Positions 43,907 through 50,968 of a stretch of 64,000 nucleotides of DNA are shown here, in pieces. The notes under the pieces were generated by a model. That model was not told the origin of the DNA. It was given only the letters and a program-made list of their open reading frames with translations, and ran no database searches. How positions within the stretch are numbered: position 1 is the stretch's first letter; every line of letters begins with the position of its first letter. Origin of the DNA: Bryobacterales bacterium (GTDB lineage Bacteria > Acidobacteriota > Terriglobia > Bryobacterales > Bryobacteraceae); contig JADJWL010000010.1 of assembly GCA_016716385.1 (NCBI GenBank), positions 145,790 through 209,789 on the forward strand. Reading direction: 5' to 3'. A program made the position numbers and the translations under genes.

Positions 43907-46369
43907 ATGGCATCGTCCGGACCGGGCGGAGTCTTTACATTTTATTCGTTTAGCGGAGGAACGGGACGTTCGTCCGCGGCGGCCAACATCGGCTGCAGGC
44001 TGGCCCGGAACTGCGCCGGCTCGGGCGAAGTGTTGCTGATCGACTGGAGCCTGGAAGCGCCCAGTCTCCATTTGTACTTTCCGGAAGTGTTGGATGGCGC
44101 CGATGGTGAGCCAGGTCTGCTGGACCTGTTCCTCCGGATCGCGGACGCGCCGGACTGGGCGGCGCTGGAACCCGAGAGCTGCGCCTTGCCGACTGGAACT
44201 CCGGGACTGTCCCTGTTGAAAGCAGGCCGCTTCGACTCGAACTACTACGCCGCCGCCAGCGGTTTCCACTGGCAGGACGCCGCCGGCGCCGCCCCTGCCC
44301 TGATGGCTCGGCTGCGCCGCCGGTACCGCTATATTCTGATCGATTCACGCAGTGGCATCAATGACTTAAGCGGCCTATGCGCGATGATGCTGCCGGATAA
44401 ACTGGTGACCGTTTTCGCACCGAGCAGGGCCTCGGTTGCCGGCGCCTGCGATGTCGTGCGCCTCGCCGCCGAGTACCGGCGGACCCATCAGCCGGACCAT
44501 CCCCTGACGGTGTACCCGCTTCCCTCGCGGATCGATGTCGCCGAGCCGGGTTTGCCAGACCACTGGCGCTTCGGCGACGGAAACGGACACGCTGGCTACC
44601 AGGATCGCTTCGAGCAACTGTTCGCCGAACTCTTCGGCGCGGAAGGCTGCGACCTGGGGCCGTACTTCGCGCAGGTAACGCTTCCGTACAGCCCCAGGTA
44701 CGCCTTCGGGGAGGGACTTGTCACCGACGATGTGCCGTCTCCTCTGGGGGCCGCCTATGCGGCCATGGCCCGGCGCCTCGCCGGCACGGCGCACCCCTGG
44801 GAGGACCCGCCGGCTCCGGCCCAAGCGCCGGACCAGCATGCGTACTACCTCCAACTGGTGCCAAAACTGATGGCCGCGCACGACCGGGAGAAACTGGGAT
44901 GCGCGTTTCAGAAACTGGCCGCGGTGGAAGGGCAGCGCGGCCATGCCATGGAAGCACGCGCGTACTACGCGCAGGCGCTGTCTCTTTTTCGGCAACTCGA
45001 TGTCCGGCCTCGCCTCGCGGCGCTGCTCGCGGAGATGGGCCGGTTCGAAGCCCGGGTGGCTGCGTCAGCAGACGCGGCACAGTATCTGAACGAAGCGGAG
45101 GGGCTCAGCCGCCACGGCGGGGACCGGCGCCTTCACGCGACGGTACTGGCTGCCCTTGGCGACCTGGCGCATGCCGGGGGCAGGAGCGAGGAAGCGCGCT
45201 CATACTACCGCGACGCGGCCGACGTGTTTCGCGAGTTGCGGGACCATGCTGCTCTCGGCACGGTATTCACGAGCCTTGCGGCCATCGACCGCAGTCTCCG
45301 CCGGCCGCAGGCTGAGATCTACTTTCAGCAGGCGGTGGAGTGCTTCCGGGCCGAACGCGACGGTCCTGGAACCGCCGCCGCGTTGCACCGTCTGGCCGAT
45401 TATCTCCTCCGCAGAGGCCGCCTGGACGACGCGGGCATCCACTACAGTTCGGCCGCCGAATTGTACCGGGCTGCGAGCGAGAACACCGGTCTGGCGCAAG
45501 CGTTGCAGGGGATGGCCGAAGTCGATCTACGGACAAGAAAGCTGGGGCTCTCCGAGCAGCGCTTTGAGGAGGCGATCAGCCTTCTCCGGGCATCGGGCGA
45601 TCTTGCCGCCCTCGCGTCGGCCTTACATGCCAAGTCCAGCCTCTGCGCGCGCCAGGGCCGGCTCGACGCTTCCCGTGCTCTTCTGGAAGAGGCGATCGGC
45701 CTGTTCGGCGAAGCCGGCAATCAGTTGGGGATCGCCAACGGCTACCGGAGTCTGGGCGACCTGGACCGCCGCGCCGGACGCACCGAAGCGGCGCGGACCA
45801 CGTACGGTCTGGCCATGGACCTGTTCGGAGCCCAAGGGCACGTTGTGGGTCAGGCCAATACGCTGCAGAGCCTCGGGGACCTTGATCGGCGATCCGGCAA
45901 CGTGGAAGGCGCCCGGTCTTCCTACCGGCAGGCAATTCAACTCTATCGGACCCAGCGGGCGAACCTCGGCATGGCCAATGCCCTCAAGAGCCTTGGGGAT
46001 CTTGAAGCCGATTGCGGGGCACATGTGCTGGCGTTCGACCACTACAACCAGGCCATCGATCTGTACGGGGCGGAGCAGAATGCGATCGGCAAGGCGAATG
46101 CCCTGCAGAGCATGGGCGATCTGCTGCGCGCGCAGAAGCGGTACCTGGAGGCCGAAGAACGCTACCGCGAGGCGCGCGGCATCTACGAAACCGAGAACAA
46201 CAAGACCGGCCTTGCGTACACACTGGCAGAACTCGCCCGTGTGGCGCACGCGTTGTGCGACTTCGCCCTCTCGGTGAAGTACCTGGAACAGGCGCGGGAA
46301 ACCGCTCCGGCCTCAACCGCCGTCCAGGACTACCTGATCACCGTGGAGCGGGAACTTCGCAGGCATTGA
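43907..46369 (+). CDS. ParA-like P-loop NTPase with C-terminal TPR repeats
   Basis: This 820-residue protein begins with a KGGTGRT-type ParA/MinD-like NTPase domain (residues 8-300). The P-loop reads SFSGGTGRSS: the usual first Lys is Ser and the Walker Lys is Arg, as in this subfamily. Supporting motifs are VLLIDWSLEAPSLHLYF (Walker A prime) and YILIDSRSGINDLSG (Walker B region). From about 320 to 815 run about ten TPR-type units of 40 residues, for example LGDLDRRAGRTEAARTTYGLAMDLF. Such N-terminal domains fused to repeat or effector modules occur in signalling and conflict proteins. AGGAGAG lies 10 nt before ATG 43907. It overlaps the convergent alanyl-tRNA editing gene by 32 nt. No partner effector gene lies nearby. 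Precise role unknown. Confidence 0.85.
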   Translation: MASSGPGGVFTFYSFSGGTGRSSAAANIGCRLARNCAGSGEVLLIDWSLEAPSLHLYFPEVLDGADGEPGLLDLFLRIADAPDWAALEPESCALPTGTPGLSLLKAGRFDSNYYAAASGFHWQDAAGAAPALMARLRRRYRYILIDSRSGINDLSGLCAMMLPDKLVTVFAPSRASVAGACDVVRLAAEYRRTHQPDHPLTVYPLPSRIDVAEPGLPDHWRFGDGNGHAGYQDRFEQLFAELFGAEGCDLGPYFAQVTLPYSPRYAFGEGLVTDDVPSPLGAAYAAMARRLAGTAHPWEDPPAPAQAPDQHAYYLQLVPKLMAAHDREKLGCAFQKLAAVEGQRGHAMEARAYYAQALSLFRQLDVRPRLAALLAEMGRFEARVAASADAAQYLNEAEGLSRHGGDRRLHATVLAALGDLAHAGGRSEEARSYYRDAADVFRELRDHAALGTVFTSLAAIDRSLRRPQAEIYFQQAVECFRAERDGPGTAAALHRLADYLLRRGRLDDAGIHYSSAAELYRAASENTGLAQALQGMAEVDLRTRKLGLSEQRFEEAISLLRASGDLAALASALHAKSSLCARQGRLDASRALLEEAIGLFGEAGNQLGIANGYRSLGDLDRRAGRTEAARTTYGLAMDLFGAQGHVVGQANTLQSLGDLDRRSGNVEGARSSYRQAIQLYRTQRANLGMANALKSLGDLEADCGAHVLAFDHYNQAIDLYGAEQNAIGKANALQSMGDLLRAQKRYLEAEERYREARGIYETENNKTGLAYTLAELARVAHALCDFALSVKYLEQARETAPASTAVQDYLITVERELRRH

Positions 46370-47516
46370 TCAGCCGGTCCACAACGGAGTCAAGCGCCGC
46401 TGCATCAGGGACAGACCCTTGCGCCAGGCGTGCGTTTCCGCCGCCGCGTCCGCCAGCCTGAGCCAGAACGGCGCGCACGACGGCGCCGGCATCGATACCC
46501 GTGTCTGCCGAAGCGGCGTACAAGACGGAAGGAGGATCCGCCAGACTGGCGGCCAGCAGCGCTCCCGGCTGTTCGCAGAAGCTGTGTGCGAGGGCGCGCA
46601 GCGTCTCGGGCGCACCTTCGTAACGGCGCAGGACGGCAAGGCGGAGTCCCGCCGCGGGTTCGGCCGACGCATAGAGTTCCCGCCCGTGATGCCGGGCCAG
46701 CTCCGTTTCCGCCGCGCGCAATTTCCTGGCGGCGTCCTTCAGTGCGTCCCGCTGTGCCGCCGTGAGCGCCGCTGCTTCGTCGAGGGGGGCCGAGAAGATC
46801 TGGGCGACCCGTGCCAGTGCGTCGAAGTCCAGCCGTGCCCGGCGCACGGCTCGTGTTCCGCAGAGAAATCCAACGCGAACGATGCCGCGGACTTTGTCCA
46901 GGCGCCGGATGGAAACTGGTCCGATTTCGCCGGTGGCGCGGACGTGCGTGCCGCCGCATGCGCTCCGGTCGAGGTCCGCGATGGTGACGATGCGCAATGC
47001 TCCCTCGCGCCCGGATGCCTTCCGCAAGCCTGCCGCCGCGGCGGCATCTTCGAACGAAACCGTGACGGGCCGGTTCTCGAACACGGTTTCGTTTGCCGCC
47101 CGCTCAGCCTCGATGATTTGGGCCGGAGTGATGGAGGCGGTTTCGATGTCGATGGTGGAAGCCTCTTCGCCCAGGTGCACGCTCACGGTTCCGAGCCCGA
47201 ACCGCTCGTGGAGAACGGCCGAGAGCAGGTGCTGTCCCGTATGCTGCTGCATGAAGTCGAAGCGTCGCGGCCAATCGATCTGCCCTTCGACGCTCTCGGC
47301 TGCGAGGGGTTCCGCCAGGACATGCGCGACGCGGTCGCCCTCGTCGGCGACCGCGGTCACCGGAATGCCGCTCAGCAATCCTGTATCGTGCGGCTGGCCT
47401 CCGGAAGCCGGGTAGAAGGCCGAACGGTCGAGGTAGACACGGTCGGCCTCACGGCCGGTCACTCGCGCCGTGAAGCGGCTGAGGTAGGCGTCCGTGTAGT
47501 AGAGCCGGTCAGTCAT
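46338..47516 (-). CDS. AlaX-type alanyl-tRNA editing protein with DHHA1 domain
   Basis: This 392-residue protein resembles the editing half of alanyl-tRNA synthetase. The zinc-binding motifs are HTGQHLLS (His92 and His96) and CGGTH (Cys187 and His191). An N-terminal beta-barrel with LDRSAFYPASGGQPHDTG precedes them, and residues from 260 resemble the DHHA1 domain of the long AlaX type. Such free-standing proteins deacylate Ser- or Gly-mischarged tRNA-Ala. Its start overlaps the stop of the TIGR03437 protein gene by 4 nt (ATGA), so the two are translationally coupled, an odd pairing of a housekeeping editor and a large exported protein. Its 3' end overlaps the convergent NTPase gene by 32 nt. 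Confidence 0.88.
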   Translation of the reverse strand: MTDRLYYTDAYLSRFTARVTGREADRVYLDRSAFYPASGGQPHDTGLLSGIPVTAVADEGDRVAHVLAEPLAAESVEGQIDWPRRFDFMQQHTGQHLLSAVLHERFGLGTVSVHLGEEASTIDIETASITPAQIIEAERAANETVFENRPVTVSFEDAAAAAGLRKASGREGALRIVTIADLDRSACGGTHVRATGEIGPVSIRRLDKVRGIVRVGFLCGTRAVRRARLDFDALARVAQIFSAPLDEAAALTAAQRDALKDAARKLRAAETELARHHGRELYASAEPAAGLRLAVLRRYEGAPETLRALAHSFCEQPGALLAASLADPPSVLYAASADTGIDAGAVVRAVLAQAGGRGGGNARLAQGSVPDAAALDSVVDRLINACEVPAPR

Positions 47517-49210
47517 TCGATCGCCAGGGCCACGCGGTTGCTGAAGACACCGCCCCGTTCCACGTAGAGAGAAATCGCCGGTCCGGACGGCACATCATCC
47601 GGGACAACTACGTTGATCTGGTACAAGCCGACAAAGCCGGGGGTGAGTCCAAGGAAGAATGGCGCAACGGGGTTGGAGGTTCCCTGGAGGCCCCCGGCGA
47701 AACTGACGGAGAATCCCGGAACTGCGGCAAGGGGGCTGCCGGGAGCCCCAACGCCGGATTGGACGGGCGGATCCGTCTGACCGAAGCCGATGGCATAGAT
47801 GACGAGAGCGTCGCCGCGGCGCGCGGGGCGGCTTGGAATTCCTGGCGTGGTGGGTATGGGGAACGTTCCGTCCTGGTTCACGAGAATGCCGTAATCTCCG
47901 ATGCCGAGGCGGAGCAGGCGAGGGGCGGACGGGTCGACCGGAATCTGCGCCTGATTTCCGCGCTGGCCGTTGCGTTCCACCTGGACCAGCGCGGGCCCGG
48001 GTTGTGTGCTGTAAGGGATCTGGAAAGTGATCTGTCCGTACGAACTGAAGTAGACGGGTGCTGGCTCGCCGTTGACTAGAACCTTGGCGCCACCGAGTTC
48101 GGTGTCGAGGGGCAGGGAGGCGGCCGACGCCGGTTCCTCCCGGGTCAACTGCTCGCCGAACAGGGCGGCCAACATGCCCGGTGCCAAAGTGCCACCGCCT
48201 TGGAACGTCGTGTTATCGACGACGCCGCGGTAGGTGATGAGCGGTGGCCCGGGGGCAACGATTTCCAGATCCACCGGAACCCGGACGGGCGCGTTGGCGG
48301 CGTTGGCGGCGATGGTCACGGTGGCGCTGCGGAGGCCGGGAGCGAGCCCTTCCGGACTAGCCGTGACGCGGACGAAGCCGCCCGGGACGGATTCGGCCGC
48401 CAGCCAAGGCTCGGAGGCGGTCACGGATTCGATGGCGAGCGTCCCGAGGCCGCGGTTCGACACGGTCAGAAACTGCGCCAGCGGCCGGGCGTCCTGCGCG
48501 AGACGGAACCGCAGGCGTTCGGGAGCGATCCGTGCGATGGGCTGTGAGGTGACGCGCAGATTGACCTGAACGGACTTGTTGTCCGGAGCAAAGGTGGATC
48601 CACTGAGAGCCATGGTTCCGGTGTAGGCGCCTTCGGCCTGACCCGGCTGGTGGGTCGCCACGATGCGGTAGGGGTAGGTGAACCGGAAGCTGCCTCCGCC
48701 GTCGAGTGCGAGGGTCAACCAGGGCGTGCCGGGTGTGGCGCGCAGTTCGCTATTCGTCGTAAAGGCGGCCTGGTCGGCCGAGCCGTTCGGGGCGACAAAC
48801 AGAGTGACCGAATCGGGCACACCGCCGCCGATCTGGACCGTGACCGTGACTTCCTGCGGTGCGTCGGCGGCGTTTGGATCGGCCACGGTCAGCCGGGCGG
48901 TATGGATGCCGGTGGACAGAGAGGCGGTTTGCAGGTTGATGTTGATGGGTAGGCAGGTGCCTGACCGGGTGGTGCAGGCGCGCGGAGCGCCGGTGGAAGC
49001 GGCAGCCCAAGTGGCGGACGATGCGAGTGTGAGGGAGAGAGCGCCGTCGCCCGAGTTAAAGGCCTCGAGCGTCTGTTGCGGGCCGTTCTGTCCGGCGGCG
49101 ATGGATACCGGTCCGACGGTTGCGCTAGAGAGTCGTAGAACCGGCGCCGCGTCGGCTATAAAACAAAGAAAATAAAGATAAAACGTTCCAAGAAGGGCTC
49201 GATTCCACAT
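47513..49210 (-). CDS. Exported TIGR03437-family protein with beta-sandwich repeats
   Basis: This 565-residue protein has a Sec signal (MWNRALLGTFYLYFLCFIADAAP) and repeated beta-sandwich modules, then a C-terminal module (from about residue 330) that fits the Solibacter TIGR03437 family: PLITYRGVVDNTTFQGG, LAPGMLAALFGEQLT, GGAKVLVNGEPAPVYFSSYGQITFQIPYS, YGILVNQDGTFP, DALVIYAIGFGQTDPPVQSG and GLYQINVVVPDDVPSGP. This family is expanded in Solibacter-like genomes and its function is unknown. I chose ATG 49210 because the signal peptide starts there and TATAGT lies seven bases upstream; the frame extends to 49381 but only with repeat-derived sequence. It overlaps the AlaX gene by 4 nt. Confidence 0.85.
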   Translation of the reverse strand: MWNRALLGTFYLYFLCFIADAAPVLRLSSATVGPVSIAAGQNGPQQTLEAFNSGDGALSLTLASSATWAAASTGAPRACTTRSGTCLPININLQTASLSTGIHTARLTVADPNAADAPQEVTVTVQIGGGVPDSVTLFVAPNGSADQAAFTTNSELRATPGTPWLTLALDGGGSFRFTYPYRIVATHQPGQAEGAYTGTMALSGSTFAPDNKSVQVNLRVTSQPIARIAPERLRFRLAQDARPLAQFLTVSNRGLGTLAIESVTASEPWLAAESVPGGFVRVTASPEGLAPGLRSATVTIAANAANAPVRVPVDLEIVAPGPPLITYRGVVDNTTFQGGGTLAPGMLAALFGEQLTREEPASAASLPLDTELGGAKVLVNGEPAPVYFSSYGQITFQIPYSTQPGPALVQVERNGQRGNQAQIPVDPSAPRLLRLGIGDYGILVNQDGTFPIPTTPGIPSRPARRGDALVIYAIGFGQTDPPVQSGVGAPGSPLAAVPGFSVSFAGGLQGTSNPVAPFFLGLTPGFVGLYQINVVVPDDVPSGPAISLYVERGGVFSNRVALAIE

Positions 49211-49217
49211 CTTCTCA

Positions 49218-49223
49218 ACTATA
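49218..49223 (-). promoter_or_regulatory. -10 box seven bases before the TIGR03437 gene
   Basis: On the minus strand TATAGT is followed by TGAGAAG and then ATG 49210. The inferred transcript start is next to the start codon. Confidence 0.45.
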
Positions 49224-49272
49224 GCGCAAAAGGGTCGGCAACCCCGATCAAGAAGGGTAAGGGAAGGTAAGG

Positions 49273-49352
49273 AAAGGGGACTGTCCCGATTGCTGCACAA
49301 GAAAACGTGCGTTTGAAAAAGGGGGACGGTGCGAAAGGGGACAGTCCCCTTT
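49273..49352. repeat. REP-like palindromes beside a decayed RAYT gene
   Basis: Two copies of a short palindrome flank a half-site. Copy 1 (49273-49287) is AAAGGGGACTGTCCC. Copy 2 (49334-49352) is AAAGGGGACAGTCCCCTTT, with perfect nine-base arms around a central A. A half-site, AAAAAGGGGGACGGT, lies at 49316-49330. The same core, GGGACAGTCCC, recurs at 55879-55900. REP elements of this kind are moved by the REP-associated tyrosine transposase (RAYT), whose decayed relative starts at 49393, 40 nt downstream. Confidence 0.6.
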
Positions 49353-49392
49353 TGTTGAGAACTTTTCCAGGCTGGACGCACTATACGTGTGT

Positions 49393-50004
49393 ATGCCCCG
49401 GACCGCTCGTACGATCTTCCCTGGCGTGCCGCACCACGTCGTGGCTCGCGGCGTCGACCGCTGCCTGCTCTTCCGCCACGGCTTCGATAAACGCCGCTAC
49501 CTCAACAGGTTCGCCGCCACCGCCGCAGCCCTCGAAGTCCAGGTCCACGCCTACTGCCTCATGGACAACCACGTCCACTGGATCCTCACCCCGCCCAACC
49601 CCACCGCCCTCGCCAACCACTCCAGCCCCATGGACCTCAACCACTTCTGGACCGCCATGCGCTACGTCGAAACCAACCCCAGACGCGCCGGCTTCCGCGG
49701 CCGCCCCGAAGAATGGGAGTTCTCCTCGGCCAAAGCCCACCTCACCGGAGAGGCCGACCAGGATATCCGCCTGGAACTGCTCGATTGGGAACGCCTCTAC
49801 GGCCCCACCCGCTGGCGCGGCTTCCTCGACGAAACCGACTGGGAACGAGAAGCCCGCCTCCGCCACACGATCAAATGCTCGCGCCCTTGCGGCAGCACCG
49901 CCTGGCTCACAGACCAGCAACGCCGCCACGGCCCCTTCCCTAAATGGCGCCCCACCGGCCGGCCGCCTAATAGCGAACGAGTATCTCGTCGAGCGGCTTC
50001 TTAA
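49393..50004 (+). pseudogene. REP-associated transposase relative with internal deletion
   Basis: The 203-residue frame has the ends of a RAYT/Y1-transposase: PRTARTIFPGVPHHVVARGVDRCLLF, HAYCLMDNHVHWILTP (the metal HUH motif His-x-His) and HFWTAMRYVETNPRRAGF. Between LTPPNP and MDLNHFW, normal family members have about 50 further residues that include the catalytic Tyr and the GHLWQ-RF segment; these are absent here. The frame is kept across the deletion. A protein without the catalytic Tyr should not move DNA. It lies beside REP-like palindromes. It could be a dead relic or a domesticated DNA-binding protein. Its 3' end overlaps the convergent nitroreductase gene by 38 nt. Confidence 0.7.
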
Positions 50005-50620
50005 CGATCGACGGCACCGTGGCGTCCGCCGCCGGATAGCCGACCGGTAGCAGTGCAAACGCCCTCTCATTCGCAGGCCGCTTCAGCAACTTCCCAAGGA
50101 AACCCATCGGGCTTGGTGTATGCACCAAGGTCGCCAGACCAGCGACATGCAGAGCTGCGATGAGGAATCCAAGAGCGATTCCCACCGATTCCGTGACGTA
50201 GTAATGCTTGACCTTGGCGGTGTCTTCCAGTCCGTAGTCGATCCGGAACACGACAATCAGCCAAGGGGCCGCTTCGAGGTAGGGCTTCTGCCAGCCGGTC
50301 CCGAACGGTTCCAGCGCCTGGAGCCATTCCGGCGGGAAGCGGTGTTCATAGTTCTCCCGTTCCTCTGCTTCCGCTGCTTCCCGGATCTGACGCTTCAGCT
50401 CAGAATCGCCCACCGCGCAAAAGCGCCAGGGCTGCTGATTGGCGCCGGACGGCGCGCGCCCGGCGATCCCGACCGCGCCGGCAATCAGTTCGGCCGGCAC
50501 CGGCTCCGGCGAAAACGCCCGCACACTGCGGCGTGTGCGCATCCGCCCTCCGAATGCCTCCAGGGCAGCCTGCTGTTCCGCCGGCGAGAGCCGTTCGAAT
50601 TCGAGTGGTTGGTGGCTCAT
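49967..50620 (-). CDS. Nitroreductase-family flavoprotein, iodotyrosine-deiodinase-like
   Basis: This 217-residue protein belongs to the nitroreductase fold and is closest in pattern to iodotyrosine deiodinase: RTRRSVRAFSPEPVP, RAPSGANQQPWRF, IREAAEAEERENYEHRF, GTGWQKPYLEAAPWLIVVF, LHVAGLATLVHTPSPMG, ANERAFALLPVGYPAADATVP and KKPLDEILVRY. In human IYD the residues Glu157, Tyr161 and Lys182 bind the substrate amino acid zwitterion; here Glu87, Tyr91 and Lys112 fall at exactly the same spacing. That makes reductive dehalogenation of halotyrosine, or another aromatic amino-acid-like substrate, possible. The start overlaps the STAS stop by 4 nt, so it ends a five-gene minus-strand run. No signal peptide is present. 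Activity remains unproven. Confidence 0.85.
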   Translation of the reverse strand: MSHQPLEFERLSPAEQQAALEAFGGRMRTRRSVRAFSPEPVPAELIAGAVGIAGRAPSGANQQPWRFCAVGDSELKRQIREAAEAEERENYEHRFPPEWLQALEPFGTGWQKPYLEAAPWLIVVFRIDYGLEDTAKVKHYYVTESVGIALGFLIAALHVAGLATLVHTPSPMGFLGKLLKRPANERAFALLPVGYPAADATVPSIVKKPLDEILVRY

Positions 50621-50958
50621 CCCGCAGCCAGCGCCGCCGCGGCCTCTTCGGCGGTCGGGTAGAGCCGGAACAGCTTGTCGAGCCGCGACAGTTTCAGCAG
50701 CGCCATGACCCGCTCACCGGTCCCTGCCAGTGCGAATCGTCCCTGTTTCTCCACGTGGTTCTGGACGAAGAGAATCGCCCCCAAGCCAGCGCTGTCCACG
50801 TAGTCCACCTGCGACAGGTCCAGCACGATCGACCGGTTGCCGTCCTCGACGAAGCGCCTCATCTGCTCGCGAAAGCTCTCCGTCTTATCCGACACCAGCC
50901 GGGGGTCCATCACCTTGACCACAAGGGATGCGTGCAACGTCGTGTTTTCGATCCGCAT
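50617..50958 (-). CDS. STAS-domain anti-sigma factor antagonist
   Basis: This 113-residue protein is a single STAS domain with IVLDLSQVDYVDSAGLGAILFVQNHV, where the Ser in DSAGLG is the usual phosphorylation site. Such proteins bind an anti-sigma factor kinase when unphosphorylated, releasing a sigma factor, or act in other partner-switching modules. No anti-sigma kinase or phosphatase is in the window. It lies 10 nt after glgP and overlaps the nitroreductase start by 4 nt, so it is part of the same operon. A link between glycogen breakdown and a partner-switch signal is suggested by position. Confidence 0.9.
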   Translation of the reverse strand: MRIENTTLHASLVVKVMDPRLVSDKTESFREQMRRFVEDGNRSIVLDLSQVDYVDSAGLGAILFVQNHVEKQGRFALAGTGERVMALLKLSRLDKLFRLYPTAEEAAAALAAG

Positions 50959-50968
50959 GACAGTGTTT

